The notes below the pieces were generated by a model. The model had not been told where the DNA came from. It worked only from the letters and a program-made list of their open reading frames with translations, and searched no databases. This document shows, one piece after another, positions 1 to 9,800 of a DNA stretch of 64,000 bases. Each line of letters opens with the position of its first letter. Position 1 is the first letter of the stretch. Source of the DNA: JAPPHY01 sp965247535 (GTDB taxonomy: Bacteria > Chloroflexota > Dehalococcoidia > Lucifugimonadales > UBA2985); the NCBI GenBank assembly GCA_965247535.1, contig OZ252018.1:1426001-1490000 (forward strand). The letters run 5' to 3'. The position numbers were made by a program, and so were the translations under genes.

Positions 1-79
1 CCTCTCCGATGGGTATCTGGTCGACAGGACCCAGGTCATAGGTCTGTGACTGCTTCGCGGCCGCTCCTGTTCCCGTCAT
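1..79 (-). CDS. nirD: Nitrite reductase small subunit NirD, 5' part only (cut by window start)
   Basis: Only the first 26 codons lie in the window. They begin with ATG at 79 and read MTGTGAAAKQSQ, then YDLGPVDQIPIGE, which resembles the N-terminus of the Rieske-like small subunit of NADH-dependent nitrite reductase. The start lies four bases beyond the nirB stop, with AAGGA directly in front of it, so it should be translated together with nirB. NirD partners NirB in reducing nitrite to ammonium in the cytoplasm. The Rieske Cys-His motifs would lie outside the window, so the call rests on a short N-terminus plus its position behind nirB. Confidence 0.55.
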   Translation of the reverse strand, partial: MTGTGAAAKQSQTYDLGPVDQIPIGE

Positions 80-83
80 TCCT

Positions 84-2534
84 TCATGCCTCGGCTGCTA
101 CAGTCGCCGTGGTCGTGGCGAACTGGTTATTGTGGACCGGGTGCTCCCCCTCCTTCCAGGGGTCGATGTAGGCTTCGACGGCGGCCTGGATGTCTTCGTC
201 CAGTTGGCCGCACAGGCCCTCGGTATCGTCCATAAGGACCTCCCTCAGCCGCTCCACTCCGATCCGTTCGACGAATCCATAGGTACGCTCCAGGTACTTC
301 GCGTTCTCCCGGTAGTACTGGAGGAACCTGCCCATGTACTTGAGCACGTCTGCCGGTGAGTCCGCTATGCACAGCACATCACCCTTGCGGACGTTCGCTC
401 CGGCCGCGCCTCCTACGTAGATCTCCCACTTGCCTCCTTCGATTGCCACGACTCCAACGTCCTTGACGGTGGCTTCGGCGCAGTTGCGTGGGCAGCCTGA
501 GACGGCCATCTTGACCTTATGGGGCATCTCTACGCCCTGGAAGCGCTTCTCTATGTCGATTCCCAACGTGGTGCTGTCTCCCAGCCCGAAGCGGCAGAAA
601 TCGGTGCCGACGCACGTCTTGCACGTCCTGAACGCCTTTGTGTATGCGTGACCGGAGGGCATGTCCAGCTCTCGCCATACATCCGGAAGGTGCTCCTTGG
701 GAATGCCCAGGAGGTCTATGCGCTGCCCGCCGGTAATCTTCACCATGCCGGCCTCGTACTTCTCCGCAACGTCGGCGATGCGGCGCAGCTCGTCCGGCGT
801 GGTTATGCCTCCGTATATGCGGGGCACCACGCTGAAGGTGCTGTCTCGCTGGACGTTTGCGTGAACGCGGTCGTTGATGAAGCGGGCGTCCCGCTCATCC
901 TCGTACTCGCTGTCCCATATCGTCTTCAGTAGCGAGGCGAGTCCCACCTTGCTGCCCACGTCCTCTCGGCCGCCCGCCAGCGTATTGAATACGGACGACA
1001 CGCTCTTCAGCTCCATAGATTTCACGGCTTGCACAAGCTCCGGCTTGGTGAGCGGGATGCCCCGGACGTAGTAGTGGGCCGATGGGTCCTCTGCGACCAG
1101 TCCGTCGGCGGCGAACTCGAGGATCTCCTGCACCTGCGGCCCGCACGATCCGCAGCCTGTGCCGGCTCTGGTGGCATCGCAAACGGCCTTCAGGCTCCTG
1201 GACCCTGACTTGACGGCTGCGACGATCTTCCCCTTGCTGACACCGTTGCAGTTGCAGATCTGGGTATCGTCCGGCATCGAGGCCACGTCCGGAATCGGCA
1301 GCCCACCGGATATGCCGAATAGCAGCTCTGCACGGCTGTCCGGGACCCTTTCGTTGCGGTCGAAGGCCTGGAGCAGACGGGGTGACGACAAGCCGTCGTT
1401 TAGCAGAATCGCTCCCGCAATCCGGCCGTCTCTCACGATGAGCTTCTTGTAGACTCGCTGGCCGGGCTCGACATAGGTGACCACCTCGTCATTCTCATCC
1501 CGGGCTTCCTTCACGCCGGCCACCGCCAGATCGACGCCCATCACCTTGAGCTTGGTGGACACCTTTGATCCCACGTATTTGGAGTCGGGGGCGCGTCCGG
1601 TCAGCCGGTCGGAGAGAACACTCGCCTGCTCCCAGAGTGGAGCAACCAGTCCATAGGTGACGTCCCGGTGCTCGGCGCACTCCCCAATCGCGTAGATGTT
1701 GGGGTCGTTTCTGCAAGCAAGATCGTCGTTGACCAGGATTCCGCGGCGAACGTTCAGGCCGGACGTCTTGGCAAGGTCCACGTTGGGCCTGATGCCGGCA
1801 GAGATGACCACCATGTCGCAGGGCACCTCCGAACCGTCCTTGAACAGGATGCCGGTCACACGTCCCTCTCCCAGCACTGCTGAAGTGAACTTCTCCAGGT
1901 GGAAGGTGACGCCCATGGCCTCCAGCGATCCCTTGAGTAGCTCCCCCGCGTAGGAGTCCAACTGGGACTCCATCAGGTACGCCGCCAAGTGGACGACGTG
2001 AACCTCCAGGCCGCGATTGACCAGACCGCGCGCAGCCTCCAGCCCAAGCAGGCCTCCTCCGATGACCACCGCGCTGCGCGCCGTGGAGGTGTGCTCGATC
2101 ATCTGCACGCAATCGTCGAGGGTACGGAAGACGAAGAGGCCGGGCCGAAAGGAGCCGTCGTCTTCGTACAGCCCGTCCATCGGCGGCACAAAGGGCACAC
2201 TCCCCGTGGCGATGACCAGTTTGTCGTAGGGTACGCGATGCCCACCGGCTGCGTAGAGGGTCTGGGCCTTGCGGTCCACGCCTATAGCGCGGACGCCCGC
2301 GAACAGCTTGACGTTGTTCTTCTCGTACCACTCCAGTGGATTGATGAAGATGTTGTCCTCGCTGTGAGTGCCGGAGAGGACTCCGGACAGGAGGATGCGG
2401 TTGTAGTTCCCGTGCGGCTCATCACCGAAGACAGAGATTTCGAACTTGTCGCCGCCTCCCTTGTTGAGCACCTCTTCCACCAGCCGCGCTCCGGCCATAC
2501 CATTGCCCACCACTACCAGCTTCTGTTTTGTCAT
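84..2534 (-). CDS. nirB: NADH-dependent nitrite reductase large subunit NirB
   Basis: A 816-residue flavo-iron-sulfur-siroheme enzyme that reduces nitrite to ammonium with NADH. Domains in order: an FAD/NAD(P) disulfide-reductase fold (GNGMAG near residue 10 and a second nucleotide-binding GGGLLGLEAA near 159); a BFD-like [2Fe-2S] domain with Cys427, Cys429, Cys461 and Cys464; a nitrite/sulfite-reductase ferredoxin half-domain; and a C-terminal 4Fe-4S/siroheme site with Cys641-x5-Cys647 and Cys681-x3-Cys685. All cofactor ligands are intact. The ATG at 2534 was chosen because it forms an ATGA overlap with the upstream nitrate reductase frame and begins the nucleotide-binding strand directly. 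An in-frame extension upstream would lie inside that other gene. Length matches the family (about 800-850). Confidence 0.93.
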   Translation of the reverse strand: MTKQKLVVVGNGMAGARLVEEVLNKGGGDKFEISVFGDEPHGNYNRILLSGVLSGTHSEDNIFINPLEWYEKNNVKLFAGVRAIGVDRKAQTLYAAGGHRVPYDKLVIATGSVPFVPPMDGLYEDDGSFRPGLFVFRTLDDCVQMIEHTSTARSAVVIGGGLLGLEAARGLVNRGLEVHVVHLAAYLMESQLDSYAGELLKGSLEAMGVTFHLEKFTSAVLGEGRVTGILFKDGSEVPCDMVVISAGIRPNVDLAKTSGLNVRRGILVNDDLACRNDPNIYAIGECAEHRDVTYGLVAPLWEQASVLSDRLTGRAPDSKYVGSKVSTKLKVMGVDLAVAGVKEARDENDEVVTYVEPGQRVYKKLIVRDGRIAGAILLNDGLSSPRLLQAFDRNERVPDSRAELLFGISGGLPIPDVASMPDDTQICNCNGVSKGKIVAAVKSGSRSLKAVCDATRAGTGCGSCGPQVQEILEFAADGLVAEDPSAHYYVRGIPLTKPELVQAVKSMELKSVSSVFNTLAGGREDVGSKVGLASLLKTIWDSEYEDERDARFINDRVHANVQRDSTFSVVPRIYGGITTPDELRRIADVAEKYEAGMVKITGGQRIDLLGIPKEHLPDVWRELDMPSGHAYTKAFRTCKTCVGTDFCRFGLGDSTTLGIDIEKRFQGVEMPHKVKMAVSGCPRNCAEATVKDVGVVAIEGGKWEIYVGGAAGANVRKGDVLCIADSPADVLKYMGRFLQYYRENAKYLERTYGFVERIGVERLREVLMDDTEGLCGQLDEDIQAAVEAYIDPWKEGEHPVHNNQFATTTATVAAEA

Positions 2535-4649
2535 GCTTCTGCCCTCGGAGTTATTCCGTCCTTCTCGATCCTGACAGCACAAACCTTGAACTCCGGCATC
2601 TTGCTGATTGGATCGAGTGCGGGGTTGGTCAGTCTGTTGGCAGCCTGCGCGCCGCCCCAATGGAATGGCACAAAGATGGTGTCGTGTCTAATGCCCGGCG
2701 TCAGCTTAACCCTGAACTCCGCCTCCCCGCGCCTGGTGGCCAGCATCACGCGTTCCCCATCCAGGAGGCCGTATGTCCTTGCGGTCGCGGGGTGAATCTC
2801 GGCGAGCGGGTTCGGTGCCATTCTCCGCAGCTCGCTGATGCGCCGGGTCTGCGTGCCCGACTGGTACTGAGCCATCACGCGGCCCGTGGTGAGATAGAGC
2901 GGATAGTCCTCGTCCGGTACTTCAGCCGGCGCGCTGTGGACGACCGGGTGAAACCTGGCCTGCCCGTCCGCGGTTGGAAAGCCGTCGGCGAACATCCGGG
3001 GCGTTCCAGGGTGGGACTCCTCTGGGCAGGGCCAGAACACGCCCTTGGAGCGCTCTATCTTGTCGTAGGTGATGCCGGAGTAGTCGGCGGCGCCTCCGGC
3101 GCTGGCGAGTCGCAGCTCGTCGAAGACCTCCTCCGCGCCCGCGTAGCTGAAGTAGCGTCCCCTTCCCATGCGGTCCGCCAGGTCGTAGAGGAGCGTCAGT
3201 TCGTCGCGTGGGTCCTGCAGGCGGGGAGGACACCCTGCGCCGTCGTATGACCCGTCCCTCCAGGTTGGTCATGGTGCCTTCCTCCTCGGCCCACTGGAGC
3301 GTCGGCAGCACCACGTCCGCCATCTTCGCCGTTTCCGACAGGAAGAAGTCGCCCACCACCAGGAAGTCCAGTGAGCGCAGCTTTGCCTCCACGTTGACGA
3401 CGTTGGGAGCCGACACAGTCACGTTTGAGCCGAACACCAGCAGGGCTCTTGCACCGCCGTCGCTGCCAAGGCTATCGAGTAGCTCGTAGGCCGACGAGCC
3501 CGGCATCGGGAGGCTGGACTCCAGCACACCCCACACTTCAGCGACGTGCCTGCGAGCCTCCGGATCATCCAGTCTTCTTTATCCTGGCAGCTGGTCGGAC
3601 TTCTGGCCGTGCTCCCGTCCGCCCTGTCCGTTGCCCTGCCCGGTGAGGCAGCCGTAGCCGCTGAAGGGCCTGCCGACGAGGCCGAGGGCAAGCGCTATGT
3701 TTATGAAGGACAGCGTATTGTTAACGCCCTGCGCCTGCTGCTCCGCGCCTCTCGCTGTCAGGACCATTGCGGTGCGCGCCTTGCCAAGGATTCGGGCCGC
3801 CTGCGCTATATTCTGCTCCGGGACTCCCGTGATGCGCTCTGCGCGGCCCGGCCAGTAGGAAACCGCGCTGGCCTTCGCCAGGTCGAAGCCGACGGTGCGC
3901 TCTGCTACGTACTTCTCGTCGATCATACCTTCCTCGATGAGCACGTGAAGAATGCCGTTTGCCAGGGCGGCGTCGGTCCCGGGCGTGAGCTGCAGGTGAA
4001 GGTTGGCTCGCTGGGCCGTAAGGGTCGCTCTCGGGTCTACGACAATCAGGGTTCCGCCAGATGACCGGCATCGGTCGAAGTACTGCATGATGGGTGGCAT
4101 GGTCTCGGCCGCGTTGCTTCCCACCAGGAGAATCGCCTCCGCGCCGGCAATGTCCTCGACGGGGAAGGGGAGACCCCTGTCCACTCCGAAGGCTCGAATG
4201 GACGCCGCGGCCGCCGATGACATGCAGAAGCGGCCGTTGTAGTCGATGTTGGGTGTCTGCAGGGCCACACGAGCGAACTTGCCCAGGAGGTACGCCTTCT
4301 CGTTGGTCAGGGAACCGCCGCCGAAAACGCCAATGGCGTCTGTCCCGTACCTCTCCTGCGCGCTCCTTATGCCCTCACTAACCCGGTCCAAAGCCGCCTC
4401 CCAGCTAGCCGGCTTCAGCTCGCCGTCCGTGGCGCGTATGAGGGGCGTGAGGAGCCTGTCAGGGTGGGCCAGAGTCTCGACCGACGTCCAGCCCTTGACG
4501 CACAGCGCTCCGCGGTTGACGGGAAAGTCAGGGTCGCCTGCGACCTTCGGTTGCCCGGACGACGGGAGGATTTTCATGCCGCACTGGAGTGCACAGTAGG
4601 AGCAGTGCGTAGCAGTGGCAGCCGATGTTATCTGTGTTTCCAATGACAT
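2531..4649 (-). pseudogene. nasA: Assimilatory nitrate reductase (NasA/NarB type), interrupted by a stop codon and a frameshift
   Basis: A molybdopterin oxidoreductase reading from ATG 4649. It has an N-terminal 4Fe-4S motif (Cys16, Cys19, Cys23, Cys50), the conserved CLTGQGNGQGGREHGQKSDQ block, and a C-terminal molybdopterin dinucleotide-binding domain (LYLTTGRVMAQYQSGTQTRR). About 706 codons match the usual family length. Two lesions break it. A TAA at 3581-3579 follows SDQLPG, where homologues carry a tyrosine, and the same frame continues correctly with RRLDDPEARRHVA. A second lesion is a frameshift near 3212-3230, after VSSPPAG; the sequence resumes as DPRDELTLLYDLADRMGRGRY in another frame. 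Downstream NirB is intact and overlaps it by ATGA. It is either a recent pseudogene or carries two consensus errors; the sequence alone cannot decide. Confidence 0.85.
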
Positions 4650-5314
4650 ACTCTATTCCACGCGGGGTGAATCTAAGTTCTAGAGTATGTGCAATTGTGC
4701 GCAATCGTGTTTCCGACACGTAACGAGATTGTTTCTCCCTTATAAACATCATGTGACGCGGGGCGCTGATCCATGGTTCCAGCAGCTTGTTGGGCAGCGG
4801 TTGTGATGCGCTGGTGGTGGTCGGGGATGGGCAGTGAGTCCAGACTCGTCCCGATGGGGCCTTTCAGCTTGGCTCCGGCCAACCAGACTTGATAAAATCA
4901 AGAACCTTCACGTTGAGGTTCAAGTTCGCGCCGTGATTGGCGTGCCGCCGTCCACCCTGGCCACGCAGACGCGGAATCCCCCCAGCAGACGACACAGCCG
5001 TCCACCTTCACACCGCAGGTCTGGAATCACCCCGCGCTGACGGAGGCGAATCCCCCCGGCGGCGGCATTTTCGTGCGTTACGCCACCCTGGCTTTCGAGT
5101 GGGCCGGGACATAACAGCAGCGGTCCAGAACCAAGCGCTTTCACCTCGTGCCCGGGGTCGGGTCTGCATTCCCATCGACCAGTTGAGCAGTGACCGCATA
5201 GGAGCCTGAGCATAGGCACACGAGACAGCGGTGGGACTCAAGCAGTCATGCCTTACGCTAGGGTTTGCTACCCAAAATCATCACTGCTACTCCCTGTCCT
5301 ATGCCATAAGACGG
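4650..5314. other. Intergenic region between divergent nitrate reductase and imuB, with small palindromes
   Basis: No intact gene is visible in this stretch. It should hold the nasA promoter on the minus strand, but no convincing -35/-10 pair was found. A perfect 6-bp inverted repeat, CTTGAT-AAA-ATCAAG, lies at 4888-4902; it resembles an FNR half-site pair but with a 3-base rather than a 4-base spacer. Another, GGGT-TTGCT-ACCC, lies at 5261-5273, about 50 bases before the proposed imuB promoter. An RCC1-repeat remnant on the minus strand (annotated separately) occupies the middle. Confidence 0.4.
4976..5065 (-). pseudogene. Remnant of an RCC1/BNR-type repeat protein
   Basis: On the minus strand from 5065 the translation reads PPPGGFASVSAG, then a TGA (5029-5027), then FQTCGVKVDGCVVCWGDS. 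This is the repeat unit of RCC1-like beta-propeller proteins (PPGxFASVSAG-x-xHTCGVKxDGSVVCWG), which are common as secreted proteins in Chloroflexi. Only about one repeat is recognisable and it has an in-frame stop, so this is a decayed fragment. Family recognition comes from the motif spacing; no flanking start or signal peptide was found. Confidence 0.5.
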
Positions 5315-5344
5315 TTGACGGACAGCACGGGCGTTCTTTACGAT
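5315..5344 (+). promoter_or_regulatory. Candidate promoter of the imuB-dnaE2 cassette
   Basis: TTGACG (5315-5320) and TACGAT (5339-5344) are separated by 18 bases. This would start transcription near 5351 and give a leader of about 33 bases before the TTG start of imuB. Upstream, the inverted repeat GGGT-N5-ACCC at 5261-5273 is the only nearby operator-like palindrome. No classical LexA box was recognised, so SOS control is not shown. Confidence 0.4.
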
Positions 5345-5383
5345 GCACCTGCACCACTCCAACCATGTATCCCGGGAGGAGCC

Positions 5384-6829
5384 TTGAAGGTAGCCTGTGT
5401 CCTCGTTACGCACCTGAGGGCCAAGGTGGAGATGCGACGCCATCCCCACCTGAAGGACAGCCCCGCCGTCATCGTGGACCGCTCCGGGCCAAAACCCGTC
5501 GTAGTCGACCATCTGCCGGCGTGCAAGGGCGTTTCTGCCGGAATGACCATTGAGCAGGCTATGTCCCGCCAGACGAACGCCGTCGTACTGGAAGCGGACG
5601 AGCAGTCCTACCGGCGCGTGTTCGGCCAGGCGCTCGCCTCCCTGCAGGGGACCAGCGACCGCGTGGAGAGATCGGACCTGGGTGTGGCCTACGTTGGGCT
5701 GGACGGTCTGGAGGACATGTACGGCGGCGAAGCCCGCTTGGTGAACGCCCTGCTCAACGCCGCGCCCCACGACCTGGCGCCGAGGGTGGGAGTGGCGCGC
5801 GCCAAGTTCCCCGCTCTGGTGGCGGCCATGTCCAGCACGCCCCTCGGAGCCGTGAGGGCGCCGGACGACGTTGCCTCCTTTCTCGCGCCTCACTCCATCG
5901 ACCTCCTACCCCTGCCCCAAGAGACGAAGGAGCAGATGCACCGCTTCGGCCTTCATACCATGGGAGAGGTGGCCGCGATGAGGGAGGGCGCGCTCCTGGA
6001 CCAGTTCGGTTTCCCGGGCAGGACGGCGCGGGAGCTATGCCTCGGCATAGACCACAGCCCTCTGAACCCCATGAGGCACGAGGAGTCTGTGGTGGAGCGC
6101 GTCTCCATGCTCTTCTCCTCCAACTCCCTGGACTTCCTGCAGACGGCGGTGGACACCCTGCTGAAGAGGGCCTATGCCAGGCCGGAGATGCGGGGAAGGT
6201 ACGCGGGCAGGGCCGACCTGAGCTGTGCACTCAACGGAGCGCCCACCTGGGAGAGGAGCGTCCACTTCAAGCAGAGCGCGGGCAGCCCGGAGCGAGCGTC
6301 GTTCATAATGAGGAGTCGCCTGGAGACCGATCGTCCGCAGGCGCCGGTGGAGGAGGTCACCCTGACCCTCGCCGGTCTCACGGGAGAGTCCGGGATCCAG
6401 ATGGGCCTGCTGCCGGACGTCCGGGAAGGCAGGGAGCGGCGTCTGGTGGAGGTGGAGAGGCAGCTTCAGTCCCGCACAGGCGGCGTGAGCGTACTGCACC
6501 GGGTGGCAGAGGTCGCTCCCAGGCACCCCGCTCCGGAGATGCGCTCCGTGCAGGTGCCGGTCGACTCGCGCGGAAGAGAGGGCCTCAGGCCCGTATCCGT
6601 TCCATTCGCAATCGAGGTGCGCTGCGGGCCGGACAGCGGGCCCGTCGAGGTGCGCGCCGGCAATCGCTGGCATGTGGTCTCTCGCGTAGAGGACACGTGG
6701 AGCTTCGACCTGTGGTGGATGCCCAGGCCTCTCACCCGCACCTACTACCGGGTGAGCCGCGAGGACGGACGGCTGCTCACCATATTCCTGGACCACCGGG
6801 ACGGCTGCTGGTACAGGCAGCCCGCCTAG
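5384..6829 (+). CDS. imuB: ImuB-like inactive Y-family DNA polymerase
   Basis: A 481-residue Y-family polymerase homologue that most resembles ImuB, the adaptor subunit that links DnaE2 to the sliding clamp in damage-induced mutagenesis. The first catalytic strand reads VACVLVTHLRAKVE, where active enzymes have an Asp-containing DxDxFFAxVE pattern. The second motif is YVGLDGLEDMYGG instead of the S-x-DE motif. Both metal-binding sites therefore look lost, as in ImuB. The TTG at 5384 was chosen because GGGAGGA ends three bases before it and the conserved fold starts there; upstream in-frame sequence looks non-coding. The next gene is DnaE2, nearly abutting. No imuA/recA-like partner is seen. 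Confidence 0.8.
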   Translation: MKVACVLVTHLRAKVEMRRHPHLKDSPAVIVDRSGPKPVVVDHLPACKGVSAGMTIEQAMSRQTNAVVLEADEQSYRRVFGQALASLQGTSDRVERSDLGVAYVGLDGLEDMYGGEARLVNALLNAAPHDLAPRVGVARAKFPALVAAMSSTPLGAVRAPDDVASFLAPHSIDLLPLPQETKEQMHRFGLHTMGEVAAMREGALLDQFGFPGRTARELCLGIDHSPLNPMRHEESVVERVSMLFSSNSLDFLQTAVDTLLKRAYARPEMRGRYAGRADLSCALNGAPTWERSVHFKQSAGSPERASFIMRSRLETDRPQAPVEEVTLTLAGLTGESGIQMGLLPDVREGRERRLVEVERQLQSRTGGVSVLHRVAEVAPRHPAPEMRSVQVPVDSRGREGLRPVSVPFAIEVRCGPDSGPVEVRAGNRWHVVSRVEDTWSFDLWWMPRPLTRTYYRVSREDGRLLTIFLDHRDGCWYRQPA

Positions 6830-6846
6830 TGAGGCTGGATGCTGTC

Positions 6847-9800
6847 GTGACCGGCGGCTACGTCGAGCTGCACGCCAAGAGCTTCTACTCCTTCGGGATG
6901 GGGGCGTCCCACGTACACGAAATGCTGTCCAGGGCGGCGGAGCTCGGGTATCCTGCCCTGGCCCTCACCGACGTGAACCTGTGCGGCGCGCTGGAGTTCG
7001 CGCGGCTGGCCGGCAGCCTGGGCATACAGCCCCTAACCGGCGGCGAGCTCACCATGCTGGACGGGGCCCGCCTTGTCATGCTGGCCCGGACAAGAGAGGG
7101 GTACGCCAACATCTCCCGTCTCTTCACCCTCGCCAGCTCCGTGGACCGCAGGAAGCCCCGGCTGGATCCGGCGCTTCTGCGGGAGTACGCCGCCGGCGTT
7201 GTCCTGCTCACAGGCGGCCGCGGCGGGCCTCTCGCCAGGCTCCTGTCCGAAGGACGCCGCGAGGACGCCAGGGCGCTTCTCGCAGACTACCTGGACTGGT
7301 ACGGCGAAGGATCGGTGTACGTGGAGCTGCAGCACAACTTCCTCCAGGGGGACACGGAGCGCAACCGGGAGTCGGCGAGGCTTGCGAAGGAGGCCGGCGT
7401 TCCCGTTGTGGCCACCAACGACGCCCTCTACCACTCGCTGGAGAGGTACAGGCTCCAGCACGCCCTGGTCGCCGCCGGCCTAAACACCACCATCGACCAG
7501 GCCCTGCCATCCATCAACCCCAACCACCACCTGCACCTCAAGCCGCCGGAGCAGATGGCGCGCCTCTTCCGGGACTGCCCGGAGGCCGTCGCCAACACCC
7601 TGAGGATTACCGAGCAGTGCTCCTTCAACCTGGCGACGGACCTGGGCTATACCCTGCCCGATCCCGCCGTGCCGGATGGGTACACCGCCGACAGCTATCT
7701 GCGACGTCTGTGCACAGAGGCGGCGATGAGGCGCTACGGTGGGATATCCGGGCGCGTGGAGGAACGCCTGGAGGAGGAGTTCAGCCTGATTGCCCGGCAC
7801 AACATAGCCGGCTTCCTGCTGCTCTACCGGGAGATCGCCCTCATAGCCCAGGGCATCATGGAGGACCGGGGCCTGGTACACCCGGAAACACCCCTGGAGG
7901 AGAGGCCGCCGGGCAGGGGCCGCGGCTCGTCCGTGGCGCTGCTGACCGGCTACCTCATCGGCATAAGCCACGTCGACCCGCTCAGGTGGGACCTCACCCT
8001 GGAGCGGTTCATCTCCGAGGACACCTCCGTCCTGCCGGACATAGACCTGGACTTCCCGCGCGTCCTCAGGGACGAGCTGATACAGCGAGTCCACCGCCGC
8101 TTCGGGCCCGACCACGCCGTCCTTGCCGGGGCCATAGCCACCTATTCCGCCAAGGGCATCATCCAGGACCTCGGCAAGGCCCTGGGCCTGCCGAAGGACG
8201 ACCTCCGCCTACTCTCCAGACAGATCCACTCCCACGACGGCGCCGACCTGCGCGAGGAGATGCTGGGACTTCCGGCCTTCCGGGAGCGGGTGGACGCTCC
8301 GGGCTGGCGCGACCTGCTTGAGATGGCGCCCCAGCTGATGCACGCACCCAGGAGCCTGGGGCAGCACGTAGGAGGGATGGTGCTGAGCCACTCCCCCATC
8401 TCCGGCATGGTGCCGGTGCGCGAGGGCGCCATGCCGGGCCGCTACATCATGGACTGGAATAAGGACAGCGTCGCTGACGCCAATTTCGCCAAGATAGACC
8501 TCCTATCTCTGCCTGTGCTTGACCAGCTGGAGGAGGCGCTGGACCTGGTGGAACAGCGCGATGGCAGGAGGCCCGACCTCGCCCGGGTTGACCCGGAAGA
8601 CGCCAACGTGTACGACATCATCAACGAGGGCCGCTCCAAGGGCGTCTTCCTGCTCCAGTCCCCGGCCCAGCTCAAGATGGCCCAGCGCCTCAGGTCTCGA
8701 TGCCCCCTGGATCTGGCCTACCAGGTAGCCCTCATACGGCCGGGCGTCGGCGTGCAGGGCAGCTCCGTCTCCCAGTTCGTGGAGCGGTACAGGCACGGCG
8801 CGTCCTGGGAGTACGACCACCCGCTGGAGCGGCGGGCGCTGGAGCGCGGCTGCGGCATCATCGTGTGGCAGGAGCAGGTGGTGCAGCTCATCATGGACGT
8901 GGCGGGAATGACGGCGGCCCAGGCCGACGAGGTGCGGCGGGCCTTCGCCAGGCCCAACGCCGGGCATCTCATCGCCATGCACAGGCAGAGGTTTATCGAT
9001 GGAGCACTGGGGAACGGCGTACCGGAGGAGGTCGCGCTGAAGATTTTCGACAAGATCAACGGCCACTACATGTTCCCGGAATCCCACTCCCACGCCTTCG
9101 CCGTCACCGCGTACCAGGCCGCGTGGCTGAAGCGCTACCACCCCCTGGAGTTCTTTGTGACCCTGGTGAACAACCAGCCAATGGGATTCTACCCCATGGA
9201 GACCATCAAGGAGGACGCTCGGCGATTCGGCGTGACCTTCCTCAACCCCTGCGTGAACCGCAGCCAGCCGAGGTGCACCCCAGACGGTGGCTACCTGCTG
9301 CTGGGCCTTGGCATTATCAAGGACGTGGGCGAGGAGTCGGCTAGGGCGATGGTCGATGAGAGGGAGAGGCACGGCCTCTACGTCACTCCCGCAGACTTGG
9401 TGAGGCGCACAGGCCTGAAACCCCAGGCCGTGCTGTCACTAGCGATGGCCGGGGCCTTCGACAGCCTGAACCCCAACCGCCGCGAGGCGCTGTGGGAGGC
9501 AGGCCTCTCCGCAAGACCTACCAGGAGCGGCCAGAGGGCCTTCCCCGTATCGGTGGAGGACGGTGTGCCGGACCTAGCAGACTTCACCGCCTTCGAGAGG
9601 ATGGCCGGAGAGTACAGGGTCATGAGCATCTACCCCAGCGGGCACCTGATGGACTTCGTGAGGCCTGGTCTGAGTGACGGCGTACTGCCGGCGGCCGCGG
9701 TGGAGGACGCTGACGAGGGCCGTGAGGTGGTAATTGCCGGCTGGCCGGTCGTCAGGCAGCATCCCAGGGGGCGGAGCGGGACGGTGTTCGTGACCATCGA

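Noticed and set aside
1495..2331. Long open frame inside nirB on the same strand
   Set aside because: It is the out-of-frame shadow of a GC-rich gene, rich in Arg, Gly and Pro and without family motifs.
3579..3581. TAA in the nitrate reductase as a recoded sense codon
   Set aside because: RF1, which reads TAA and TAG, is encoded in the same window, no suppressor tRNA was seen, and the same gene also has a frameshift.
4888..4902. CTTGATAAAATCAAG as an FNR site for nitrate reductase
   Set aside because: The spacer is three bases instead of four and it lies about 240 bases upstream of the gene.
5027..5029. TGA inside the RCC1 remnant as a selenocysteine codon
   Set aside because: The position is normally an aromatic or polar residue in RCC1 repeats, no SECIS-like hairpin was seen, and the rest of the gene is missing.
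6981..8321. 446-codon frame inside dnaE2
   Set aside because: A shadow frame with biased Arg/Pro/Gly composition; the dnaE2 frame has all polymerase motifs.
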